A DNA stretch of 64,000 nt, taken from NCBI GenBank assembly GCA_035308565.1, contig DATGGK010000229.1:62001-126000 (forward strand), given 5' to 3'. This document shows, piece after piece, positions 41,460-50,300 of this stretch (positions are counted from its first letter, which is position 1; every line of letters begins with the position of its first letter). Under the pieces are notes generated by a model. It did no database searches, was not told where the DNA came from, and saw only the letters and a list, made by a program, of their open reading frames with translations. This DNA comes from JANXLS01 sp035308565 (GTDB lineage Bacteria > Planctomycetota > SZUA-567 > H5-PLA8). Made by a program: the position numbers and the translations under genes.

Positions 41460-44400
41460 TCAATTCCTCGTCACCGTCTCATCCAAATTCAAAAGCATGT
41501 TCACCACCAGCGTGTACGCTGCCAACTCCTCCGGCTTCGCGTTTGCTTTCGGTTTCGATTCGCCTTGCGCAATCAAATTCTTCGCCGCCTCCGCGTCCTT
41601 CGCGTAGCGTTCCAAATGCGCCTGCAATTCCGCTTTGACGATCGCCAACTCGTCCGCCTCCGGCGCGCGCGCCAGCAGCGTGCGATAGGCGAAGGCGATG
41701 CGCTCGTCGGCGCTCGCGCCGCCGTCGCTCAGCAGGCGCTCGGCGAAGGCGCGCGCGGCTTCGACGTGCTGGACGTCGTTCATCAATTGCAGCGCTTGCA
41801 GCGGCGTGTCGCTGCGTTCGCGGCGCGTGCAAGGTTGCTCGCGGCTGGGCGCGTCGAAATTGCTCATGAACGGCGGCGGCGCGGTGCGTTTAAGGAAACA
41901 ATAGATGCTGCGGCGATACAGCGCGCTGCCGGTGTCGCGTTTGTAGAAGCGCGTATTCGAGCCGACGAAGCCGACGGGTTCCCAGATGTTGTCGGGCTGG
42001 TACGTGCGCGCGCCTTTGCCGCCCATGGTCAGGTCGATCAGGCCGCTCACATAGAGCGCGTTGTCGCGGATTTGTTCGGCATCCAGCCGCAGCCGCGGCC
42101 CGCGCGCGAGCAGGCGATTTTCGGGATCGAGCACTGTACCGCCGGCTTCCAGCCGGCCCGAATCATGCCGGCTGGAAGCCGGCGGTACAAATACCGAGCT
42201 TCGCCGGAACGCATCTGATGTGACAATCCCGCGCACCAGCGCCTTCACATTCCATCCGTTCTCGCGGAACGTCACCGCCAGAAAATCGAGCAATTCCGGA
42301 TGGCTCGGCGGCTGCCCCTGCGAACCGAAATCGCCGCTCGTCTTCACCAATCCGGTGCCGAAGAATTGCTGCCAAAAATGATTGACCGCCACGCGCGCGG
42401 TAAGGGGATTTTCAGGCGCGACGATCCAATGGGCCAAATCCAGCCGCGTCGCCCGCGCTTTTGCGTCGCTCTTTTTCAGCGGCGGCAAGACAGCCGGCGT
42501 GTTCGGCTCGACTTTATCGCCGGGCTTGTCGTACTGCCCGCGCATCATCACGAACGAATCGCGAGGCTTGGCCAGATCGTTGTAGACGAATGTGCCCGGC
42601 GTGTCCTTATCGAAGGCATCGCGATCGGCTTTGAGCTTCGCCAATTCCTGCGCGGGCGCTTGCAGTTCCTTCTTTGAATCGACGCACACGTTTTGCAAAT
42701 AATAAACGAGCACTTTCTTCTCGCTGTCGTTTGTACCGCCGGCTTCCAGCCGGCCAGAATCTTGCCGGCTGGAAGCCGGCGGTACAGACAGCGGCCCGGC
42801 TTTCAGCAGCGCGGCGATGTCCTTCGGCGCTTCGGGCGAATCTTTTCCCGCGCGTTCCTTCCACCACGCAGCGAACGACCGCCGCGGATCGCTGGCGGGA
42901 TCGCTCTTGCCCGTCACGCCCATTTTGTCCCAATAGACCGTGCCGCCGGTGAGCGTCAGCGCGATGCCGCTGATTTTTGTTTCCACGCTCAATCCCAGTT
43001 TGCTCGCCGGGAAACTCAGCTTTACCCACTTGCCCGCTTCCGGCATCGCGCCAATCTTCACGCGCTGCGTTGTATTCTTCGCGCCCCAATCGATCGCCTC
43101 GTAATCGCCCCACACCGCGCGGTGCTTCCAATCGCCGCCGGTGTGAAATTGCAGCATGATCGTTTTCGGCGGGTCTTTCGGATCGACATAGACGTGACAG
43201 AAAATTTCGGCGTCCTGCGGCAGTTCAATTGGCGCCGCGCCGCTGTCATAATAATCCTGCGCGAGGCCTTTGTCCGAACGCTTCAACGCGCGCGTGCCCG
43301 AAAAAACCGGCGCGCCTTGAGCCGCGGTCAGCCACGCAGTCGGCTGGCCGGGACTGGCCTTCACCGCCGCGCCCTTGGGAAAATCGTCATCGAGCCACAC
43401 ATCTTCAATGCTGGAAACCGGCGGTTTCGTCGCGGCTTTGGCGGGATCCTCATAGGCGATTGCCGCTGTCTTCTCGTCGAGCGCTTTTTGTTTCGCCGCG
43501 AGTTGCGAATCGAATTCGGCGAGCTTCTTCTCGTGTTCCGGAGTCGCCAGCCGCACGGACGGCGCCGTGAGCAGCGCGTTGCCGTCCATGCCCGGATCGG
43601 CGGCCGAATTGAAGAACGCGTACATCGAATAAAATTCCTTCTGCGAAATCGGATCGTATTTGTGATCGTGGCACACCGCGCAGCCGGCGGTCATGCCCAG
43701 CCACGTCTGCGTCATCGTCGCGGTGCGGTCCACAGCGTAGCGATAAATCAGCTCCTCATTAATGGAGCCGCCTTCACCGGTGGTGATGTTGCAGCGGTTG
43801 TAGCCGGTCGCGACGACTTGTTCGCGCGAGTGGTTCGGAATCAAATCGCCTGCGAGCTGATCGACCGTGAATTTGTCGAACGGCTCGTTGGAATTAAACG
43901 CGTTGATGACCCAATCGCGGTACGCCCACATCTGCCGTTCGTTGTCGAGATGCAAACCGTGCGTGTCGCCGTAGCGCGCGAGATCGAGCCAGTGCCGCGC
44001 CATCTCTTCGCCAAAGCGCGGCGAGGCCATCAGGCGGTCCACCAAATCTTCGTAGGCCGTCGGCGATGTGTCCGCTAAAAATGCATCGACCTCCTTCAGC
44101 GTCGGCGGCAATCCGGTCAGCGCAAACGTCACGCGCCGAATCAAAATCTCGCGGGGTGCTTCCGTCGCGGGTTTCAACTCCGCGGCTTTCAGACGCGCTT
44201 GCAAAAAGGCGTCGATCGGATTCGGCGCGCCGTCGATGTTCGGCGGCTCGATTTTGACCGGCGCTTCGTACGCCCAATGCTTCTGGTATTTCGCGCCTTG
44301 AGCGACCCAGCGTTTGATCAACTCTTTCTGCGCGGCGGTCAGCGTTTTGTTCGAACTTTTCGGCGGCATCAAGCCTTCGCCGCCGAAGATGCGTTTCACG

Positions 44401-44678
44401 GCTTCGCTTTTTTCCGGATGGCCGGGAACAATTGGCAGTTCGCCATCGTCGGTCGGGCTGAACGCGCTTTCCGGTTTGTCCATGCGCAGGCCGCCTTTTG
44501 CTTTGGCCGGCCCGTGGCAAAGAAAACACGTATCAGACATGATCGGGCGGATGTCGCGGTTGAATTGGACTTCGTCGTCAGACGCAAAGGCAATGAAAAA
44601 TGAAAAATGCAAAATGCAAAATGAGAAAAGCGCGATGAGGGTGGACCTTGCGCGAGAGGTGCGATTGTTCAAAGACAT
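41460..44678 (-). CDS. Cytochrome PSCyt1 / DUF1549 / DUF1553 protein with two in-frame palindromes
   Basis: The 1072-residue secreted protein has a signal peptide (ALFSFCILHFSFFIAFASD). A PSCyt1 haem motif CFLCHG near residue 50 is followed by DUF1549 (about 130-330; RHWLDLARYGDTHG), a beta-sandwich insert (about 410-600) and C-terminal DUF1553 (about 760-1030; NHFWQQFFGTGLVKTSGDFG). These proteins are typical of PVC bacteria and presumed to be oxidoreductases. Two 55-bp perfect inverted repeats (42135-42189 and 42732-42786) are in frame and encode PPASSRHDSGRLEAGGT and PPASSRQDSGRLEAGGT. The signal-peptide core is encoded by a heptamer tandem repeat (44591-44630). Confidence 0.93.
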   Translation of the reverse strand: MSLNNRTSRARSTLIALFSFCILHFSFFIAFASDDEVQFNRDIRPIMSDTCFLCHGPAKAKGGLRMDKPESAFSPTDDGELPIVPGHPEKSEAVKRIFGGEGLMPPKSSNKTLTAAQKELIKRWVAQGAKYQKHWAYEAPVKIEPPNIDGAPNPIDAFLQARLKAAELKPATEAPREILIRRVTFALTGLPPTLKEVDAFLADTSPTAYEDLVDRLMASPRFGEEMARHWLDLARYGDTHGLHLDNERQMWAYRDWVINAFNSNEPFDKFTVDQLAGDLIPNHSREQVVATGYNRCNITTGEGGSINEELIYRYAVDRTATMTQTWLGMTAGCAVCHDHKYDPISQKEFYSMYAFFNSAADPGMDGNALLTAPSVRLATPEHEKKLAEFDSQLAAKQKALDEKTAAIAYEDPAKAATKPPVSSIEDVWLDDDFPKGAAVKASPGQPTAWLTAAQGAPVFSGTRALKRSDKGLAQDYYDSGAAPIELPQDAEIFCHVYVDPKDPPKTIMLQFHTGGDWKHRAVWGDYEAIDWGAKNTTQRVKIGAMPEAGKWVKLSFPASKLGLSVETKISGIALTLTGGTVYWDKMGVTGKSDPASDPRRSFAAWWKERAGKDSPEAPKDIAALLKAGPLSVPPASSRQDSGRLEAGGTNDSEKKVLVYYLQNVCVDSKKELQAPAQELAKLKADRDAFDKDTPGTFVYNDLAKPRDSFVMMRGQYDKPGDKVEPNTPAVLPPLKKSDAKARATRLDLAHWIVAPENPLTARVAVNHFWQQFFGTGLVKTSGDFGSQGQPPSHPELLDFLAVTFRENGWNVKALVRGIVTSDAFRRSSVFVPPASSRHDSGRLEAGGTVLDPENRLLARGPRLRLDAEQIRDNALYVSGLIDLTMGGKGARTYQPDNIWEPVGFVGSNTRFYKRDTGSALYRRSIYCFLKRTAPPPFMSNFDAPSREQPCTRRERSDTPLQALQLMNDVQHVEAARAFAERLLSDGGASADERIAFAYRTLLARAPEADELAIVKAELQAHLERYAKDAEAAKNLIAQGESKPKANAKPEELAAYTLVVNMLLNLDETVTRN
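42135..42189. repeat. 55-bp perfect inverted repeat inside DUF1553 domain coding region
   Basis: Arms of 23 bases (starting TGTACCGCCGGCTTCCAGCC) around the 9-base spacer CCGAATCAT. It lies in frame in the coding region. Confidence 0.95.
42732..42786. repeat. Second 55-bp perfect inverted repeat in the same gene
   Basis: Identical 23-base arms around the spacer CAGAATCTT, in the same orientation and reading frame as the copy at 42135. Confidence 0.95.
44591..44630. repeat. Heptamer array encoding a signal-peptide core
   Basis: Five units of period seven (AATGAAA, AATGAAA, AATGCAA, AATGCAA, AATGAGA). Read on the minus strand they give LFSFCILHFSFFIA. Confidence 0.88.
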
Positions 44679-44769
44679 GCAGCCATTCCCCATTACCTTC
44701 GTACACTATACAAACGAAGACGCGCGAGGTTAGATAAGTTTTGCGCAGGAATATTAATATTTTGCGTCA

Positions 44770-44836
44770 GGAGCGGCGGCACCCCTGCCGCCGTTATTCC
44801 TCATTCTAACCCGCGGCGGCAAGAGTGCCGCCGCTC
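44770..44836. repeat. Inverted pair of GGAGCGGCGGCA palindromes
   Basis: GGAGCGGCGGCACCCCTGCC on the left and its inverse (GGCAAGAGTGCCGCCGCTCC) on the right, in the gap after argH. Confidence 0.88.
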
Positions 44837-44839
44837 CAT

Positions 44840-46279
44840 TCACTCTTTCCGCCGCGCGCGCTTTTTGCCGCCCATCGCGCCTTCGTCGCGCAGCTTCACC
44901 TTCCAGCCTTCGATTTCCTTGCGCACAAATTTCGGATTCGGCGAACCGCTCGACGCATACGTGTTGACCGCGCGCTTGGCGCTCAACACCGAGCGCGCCT
45001 CCTCCGTCAAAAACGAATGCGCCGCGCGCAATTCGTCCACGCGCAAATCCGATAGCTGCCGCCCCTGGTCCTCGGCCAGCTTCACCAAACCGCCCACGAC
45101 GTGATGCGCCTGCCGAAACGGAATGCCTTTGCGCACGAGGTACTCCGCCAGCACCGTCGCGTCCATGTAGCCGAGTTCGCACGCCTCCAGCAGCCGCTCC
45201 GTTTTGAACGACACCGCGCGCAGCAGCGGCTCGAGAATTTCCAGCGAGCCTTTGAACTGCTTCGTCGAGCTGAATAGCAATTCTTTGTCTTCCTGAAAAT
45301 CGCGGTTGTATGCCAGCGGCATGCCCTTCGTCAGCGTGACCAGATGGCTCAGCAGCGCCACGGAGCGCCCCGTTTTGCCGCGAATCAATTCCAGCACGTC
45401 CGGATTCTTTTTCTGCGGCATGATCGAACTTCCGGTGCAAAACGCGTCGTCGATGGCGATGAAACTAAATTCGGTGGTCGCCATCAGCACAAAATCTTCG
45501 GCCAGCCGCGACAGATGCAGCGCGCACGCCGTCATGCAAAACGCGAATTCGAGCAGGTAATCGCGGTCGGCGGTTGTGTCCATCGAGTTGCGCGTGACGC
45601 CGTCGAATTCAAGCAGCTTCGCAACCATCGCGCGGTCGATCGGCAGCGACGTGCCCGCCAGCGCGCACGCGCCCAGCGGCAAAATATTCGCGCGCTTGCG
45701 GCAATCGGCGAAGCGCTCGCGGTCGCGGTCGAGCATCTCCACGAACGCGAGCAAATAATGCCCAATCGTGACCGGCTGCGCGCGCTGCAAATGCGTGTAG
45801 CCCGGCATCACGTCGTCGGAATGTTTGTCGGCGAGCTCGACCAGTGCCGCCTGAACCAGCGCGAGCTTGTGGCGGATCTCGTCGATCTCCTCGCGCAGCC
45901 AGAGCCGTTCGTCGAGCGAAATCTGATCGTTGCGTGAGCGCGCCGTGTGGAGTTTGCCGGCCGTCTCGCCGATCTTCTCTTCGAGCGCCTTCTCGATGTT
46001 CATGTGGATGTCTTCAAGCTCCGGCCGGAACTTGAACGCGCCGCTCTCGATCTCCTGCAAAATCTCGTTCAAGCCGCGAAGGATCAACTCCATGTCGTCG
46101 CGCGTGATCAGGCGCACTTCGCACAACATGCGCGCGTGCGCCATCGAACCGGCGATATCGTGGCGGTACAACACCCAGTCGTACGAGATCGACTCGGTGA
46201 AGGCTTCGGTGCGTGCGTCCGTGGCTTTGCTGAAGCGCCCGCCCCAAAGTTTTTCGGGAGATTCTTTTTTGGATGACAC
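44840..46279 (-). CDS. argH: Argininosuccinate lyase
   Basis: The 479-residue enzyme of the fumarase/aspartase superfamily splits argininosuccinate into arginine and fumarate. Signatures are KLWGGRFSKATD at the N-terminus, HTARSRNDQI, TPGYTHLQ-like PGYTHLQRAQPV, and the catalytic-serine loop TGSSIMPQKKNPD. The C-terminal tail is basic (EGAMGGKKRARRKE). The longest frame reaches 46366, but its first residues (MQARRLHHGP) come from a palindromic repeat. GTG at 46279, just before SSKKESPEKLWGGRF and after AGAAGAG, fits the usual ArgH length. Confidence 0.95.
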   Translation of the reverse strand: MSSKKESPEKLWGGRFSKATDARTEAFTESISYDWVLYRHDIAGSMAHARMLCEVRLITRDDMELILRGLNEILQEIESGAFKFRPELEDIHMNIEKALEEKIGETAGKLHTARSRNDQISLDERLWLREEIDEIRHKLALVQAALVELADKHSDDVMPGYTHLQRAQPVTIGHYLLAFVEMLDRDRERFADCRKRANILPLGACALAGTSLPIDRAMVAKLLEFDGVTRNSMDTTADRDYLLEFAFCMTACALHLSRLAEDFVLMATTEFSFIAIDDAFCTGSSIMPQKKNPDVLELIRGKTGRSVALLSHLVTLTKGMPLAYNRDFQEDKELLFSSTKQFKGSLEILEPLLRAVSFKTERLLEACELGYMDATVLAEYLVRKGIPFRQAHHVVGGLVKLAEDQGRQLSDLRVDELRAAHSFLTEEARSVLSAKRAVNTYASSGSPNPKFVRKEIEGWKVKLRDEGAMGGKKRARRKE

Positions 46280-46342
46280 AGCTCTTCTGAAATCCTCGGC
46301 GCCCAGTTTTGCCAGGCGCGACGCTGAAAAAATCAACGGCCC

Positions 46343-46369
46343 GTGGTGCAGGCGTCTCGCCTGCACCTG
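46343..46369. repeat. REP-like palindrome (GTGCAGGCGTCTCGCCTGCAC)
   Basis: Palindrome upstream of argH, related to 37487-37510. Confidence 0.75.
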
Positions 46370-46393
46370 TTTCGCAAAGCGAAACGTCGTTGT

Positions 46394-46493
46394 CGCCCCG
46401 GAGGGGTTTGAGATGGTAGCCGGGGGTTGAGGGCGTACTCGCCCGATACCCCCGGTATTGTTCCGTGCGCACCTCGACCCCGGAGGGGTCGAA
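46394..46493. repeat. REP-I element (CCCCGGAGGGGT ... ACCCCGGAGGGGTCG)
   Basis: Two CCCCGGAGGGGT palindromes about 85 bases apart enclose an inverted pair GCCGGGGGTTGAGG/ATACCCCCGGTAT. Its layout parallels REP-A (two outer small palindromes around one larger hairpin), but the sequence is different. Confidence 0.85.
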
Positions 46494-46519
46494 GAGGGCA
46501 GCAGCAGAGCGGACGGTGG

Positions 46520-46600
46520 TTATTTCTTCTTCGATCTCAATTTGCGGTTGCGGCGTTTTTTGCTGCCGATTTTGCGCCGGCGGCGCGGTTTAAATGCCAT
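46520..46600 (-). CDS. Highly basic 26-residue protein
   Basis: The frame encodes a peptide beginning MAFKPRRRRKIGSKKRRNRK and ending LRSKKK, with 17 Arg/Lys residues of 26. GAGG lies nine bases before the ATG and a plausible promoter is at 46684-46711. The KIGSKKRR core resembles very small ribosome-associated basic proteins of PVC-type bacteria and the bTHX or COX24-like peptides, but no family can be assigned with certainty. It stands alone between argH and a membrane-protein gene. Confidence 0.7.
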   Translation of the reverse strand: MAFKPRRRRKIGSKKRRNRKLRSKKK

Positions 46601-46683
46601 GCGAACGTTCCTCAGATAAAGTTGACACAATCAATGCGAAGCGACGGGCCGCGCGCGACAAGTGTCTGGGTAATGGGTGTTCG

Positions 46684-46711
46684 ATTATGCAGAGGTGTAA
46701 AGAAATTGCAA
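46684..46711 (-). promoter_or_regulatory. Candidate promoter for the 26-residue protein
   Basis: TTGCAA and CATAAT are 16 bases apart on the minus strand, about 85 bases before the ATG. Confidence 0.4.
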
Positions 46712-46719
46712 AAACGATT

Positions 46720-47238
46720 TTACGCACCAACCGCGCTCGCCAATTTTCTGCCGCGGTAAATCCTCCAGCACAAAATCAACCCGCCAATAAAACCCGCGCC
46801 GTAGCTGGCCAGATGCATCCACAGGTCCGTCAGGAACGCGGCGTGCTTGTCTGTGGGAACGCGCGAAGCAAGTGGCTCCAGCAAGTACACGGCGCCGGAT
46901 TGCGCCGCAAGATAACCGACAAGTCCCGCAAGCAGGGAAATGCCCGCCATGCAAAAAAGCAGAATCGATAGCGGGCGGATTAACGATCTAGCGGAACGTT
47001 TCGGCCGCTCTCCGCACCGCGCCGCACATGCCATCGGAATACCGAGCAGCAGCCCGACCCACCATGTTGCAATCACGCCCCATCCCAATGCCAGAAGTGT
47101 TGGATCGTCAGTGTCGAAGATGCGCGGATGCCCGATCGTAAAATACTCAACGCAAATCCGCGCCGTGAGCTGGTCGTGAACCACGCCGTAAAATATCGCC
47201 GCACCAATGCAAAGTAGGATAATGTAGAGCGACTGCAA
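46720..47238 (-). CDS. Four-helix membrane protein
   Basis: The roughly 172-residue product has hydrophobic helices at its start (SLYIILLCIGAAIFYGVVHD), near 48-68 (LGWGVIATWWVGLLLGIPMA), 90-112 (LSILLFCMAGISLLAGLVGY) and 140-160 (SYGAGFIGGLILCW). It resembles a family of short uncharacterised membrane proteins seen in environmental bacteria; function unknown. The open frame runs on into a heptamer array that encodes GSGVRGQE-type repeats. I place the start at TTG 47238, where the last heptamer supplies GGAG seven bases upstream. A start inside the array cannot be excluded. Confidence 0.7.
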   Translation of the reverse strand: MQSLYIILLCIGAAIFYGVVHDQLTARICVEYFTIGHPRIFDTDDPTLLALGWGVIATWWVGLLLGIPMACAARCGERPKRSARSLIRPLSILLFCMAGISLLAGLVGYLAAQSGAVYLLEPLASRVPTDKHAAFLTDLWMHLASYGAGFIGGLILCWRIYRGRKLASAVGA

Positions 47239-47338
47239 CTTCTGACTCCTGACTCCTGACCCCTGACCCCTGACTCCTGACTCCTGACCCCTGACCCCTG
47301 ACTCCTGACCCCTGACCCCTGACCCCTGACCCCTGCTC
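47238..47338. repeat. Heptamer array (CTGACTC/CTGACCC)
   Basis: About fourteen units between two same-strand genes, oriented so that the minus strand is free of stop codons in every frame. Confidence 0.92.
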
Positions 47339-50300
47339 ACTTCGGCGCCTCAAACGCCCCTAGCAACTTCCCGTCGTTGCTGTCCCACGCGCGCAGCACG
47401 CTGTCGTCGCCGCCGGCTAGAACGGTCTTCCCGTCCGCCGTCACCGCCGCCGATTGAATGAAGCCTTTGTCGTTCCCAAAATTCCGCGCATCGTTCCCGT
47501 TGTCTTCGCGAAGCAGCTTCAGGCTATTGTCCGCGCCCGCCGCCAGGATCAAATTCTGCCCGGGCATGTAGTGCACGGACGTGACTTCCTTTCGAAAACG
47601 GTTTTCCACATTGAATTTCTGCTCGCCCGTAATCGCGTCCCAGAACTTCACGGTCTTGTCCGCGCCTGCGCTCGCGAGAATTCGTCCGTCGCGCTTCCAC
47701 GACACACTCATCACGTGATCGGTGTGCCCTTCAAACGTCCGCACAAGCTTTCCGCTCGCCGCATCGAAGACGCGAATGAATCGATCCGCCGAGCAGCTTG
47801 CGAGCAGTTTTCCGTTCGACGTGAACGCCAGCCCAAACACCGTGTCGCTGTGCGCGTCTTTGAATTCGCGCACCAGCGTCCCGTCGTTCACGTTCCACAA
47901 TTTCACTTCGCCTGACCGCGACGGCACGCCGCTGCCGGTGGCCAGCCACTTTCCGTCTGGGCTGAACTGCAGCGCCATCACGCGCCCCGCCAGCGGCGAA
48001 TCGTCGCTGTTCGTTCCGATGATCCGCAACAGTTTCCATTCGGCATTCACGCTCCAGACAATGCAGCCGTTGTTCCCAGCGATGAGCAACCGGTTGTCGT
48101 CAAGGAATTTCAGCGCGCTGATGCTCTCGATTTTTGTGCGAAGGCACTCACCGGCCTTCGCGTTTTCAGTGCTCACAAACGAGACCAAGCCGCCCTCGCC
48201 CGCTATGGCGAAGAACGCGCCCGACGGTGCGCACGCCGCCGCGAACAGCGGCTTCTCGCTCGCCGCCGCGGCTTTGTTCGCGGCTTCAACTTTTTCGCCG
48301 CTCTGCTTAAGCAGCGTTTCGTTCTCCGCCAGCGCCGCTTTGAATTGCGCCAGATCGCCGTCCAGTTTTTTCAAAGTCGCTTCCGCGCGCTCATTCGTTT
48401 GGCTCGCTACGTCCCGCGCCAGCATCGCGTTCTTGTTCGCGTCGAAAGCCTCGTTGAAAGTCCTTTCGGCGGCTTTGAATTTGTTCGCCGCATCCGTGTT
48501 TTTCGCAGTGGCGTCGGCAGCCGCCTTTTCGGCGGCGCCGCGCGCTTCAGCCGCACTCTTCGATTTTGCGTCCGCTTCCTGCGCGGCCTTTTCGGCCATC
48601 GCGTGCATCGCCATGTCGCGTTCGAAAGCTAGTTTCGCCGCGTCGAATTGCGATTGCGCCGCCTTCAAGGCGTCTGGCGTGGGTTTGGCCGCGGCGTCCG
48701 CGCCGTTGGCTTTCGCCTGCAGTTCCTGCAGCGCTTTTTCCGCGGTGGCTTTCGCTTCCGCGGATTTGTCGAACGCCTTTTTGAGCGCCGCGCTCTTCTC
48801 CGCCGCCGCTTTCGCTTCCGCCGCCGCATCGGTCGCGGCTTTGACCGCGGCGTCCTTCGCTTCCGCCGCCTTCTTTAACGCAGCGGCCATTTCATCAGCA
48901 ACTTTCTTGGCAGCATCTTTTTCTGGCGTCGCTTTCTTCAACGCCTCCGCCTTCGTCTCCGCGTCTTTGATCGCTGCCGCTTTTGCATCGACAGCTTTCT
49001 TCAGCGCCTCAACGGCAGCCTTTTGATCCTTCTCGGCGTTTTGCAGCGCCGTTTTGTTGTAATCGACTTCACCTTTATAAAACGCCGCATCGCGCTCGGC
49101 GGCGGCTTTGGTTTCGTAGGCGATGCGGTCCCCCTTCGCTTCGCCCTGCCCCTGTCCGTTCTCCGCGTTCCACACTTTCGCGCGCGCAGCGCCGGCGGTG
49201 GCGAAGCGTTTGAAATCCGGCCGCGCCGCAAACGCCGAAACCGTTCCGCCCAAATCGAATTTGCGCGCCTGCCCGCCGTCCGCGAAATTCCATTGAATCA
49301 TCGAACCGTCCGCGCTGCCCGAAAGCAACTGCTTGCCTCCATTAATGAATTCCAGCGCATTGACCGCGTTGCCGTGCCCCTTTATTTCGCGCACGCTCAA
49401 TGCTTCGTAATCGAAATTCAACGGCATGCGCCAGACCCGAATGCTGTTCTCCGCGCCGGCCGAAACGATCTGCCGCGTCTCTTCGTGGAACGCCACCGCG
49501 TTGACCGGAACGGGGCTGAAAATCTCGCCCCTGAGCGCGCCGTCGCTGGCGTTCCAAATCCGGATCAAACCGTCTGCTGATCCGGAAATCAGCAGCGCAC
49601 CGTCGGCCGAGAACGCCAGCCCATTGACCGCCGCCGAATGCGCGTTGAACGACAGCAGCAATTTCGCGGTGTCCACATCCCAAATTTCCACGCGCCCGTC
49701 GGCCATGCCTTTCGCCGCGCGGTGCGGAGGCGCATGAAGCGCCACACATTTCACCTGCGACGGTTTCGCCTTGGGATCGTTCAAATTCCCCAATTCAGCC
49801 GGCGGTTGCCTGCGCCAGATTTTCACGCAGCGATACCCGCCTGACGCCAGCAGATTTCCGTCGGGACTGAAACTCAGCGATTCGACGAAGTCGCGGTCGG
49901 CTGCGTTGCCCAATCCGTCCTTCGTCAGCGCTGGATCGGCCAGGCGCGCGGACAATTGGCCCAGCGGCAAGCTGTACAAATAAACCTGATTTGCGCGCGA
50001 ACACGCCGCGGTCTGCCCGTCGCCCGTGACATCGACCGCCAAAATCGGGTTCAATCCCGACGGCAGCGCGCGCCACACCACTTTTTCGACGCCTGCGTTC
50101 GCATCGCCCAACGCGCCCTGATCAATCCACAATTTGATAAGCCCAAGCTGTTCGGGCGTGAGCGGCACCGCGCCGACGTTGTTCTTCCCCGGCGGCATGT
50201 ACGAATCTGCATCGCGCCCGCTGCTCACCTTTATAAGGAGGCTCTCCGCGCCCTTCCCCGGCACGACCGCCAGCCCGCTCTCGCCGCCTTTGCGAATCGA

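Noticed and set aside
42300..44078. Long plus-strand frames opposite the DUF1549/DUF1553 gene.
   Set aside because: Shadows of the minus-strand gene; the palindromes read through in both directions, which makes such frames artificially long.
46280..46366. Upstream extension of argH starting MQARRLHHGP.
   Set aside because: The first residues are the translation of a GTGCAGGCG palindrome, and ArgH proteins normally start close to KLWGGRF.
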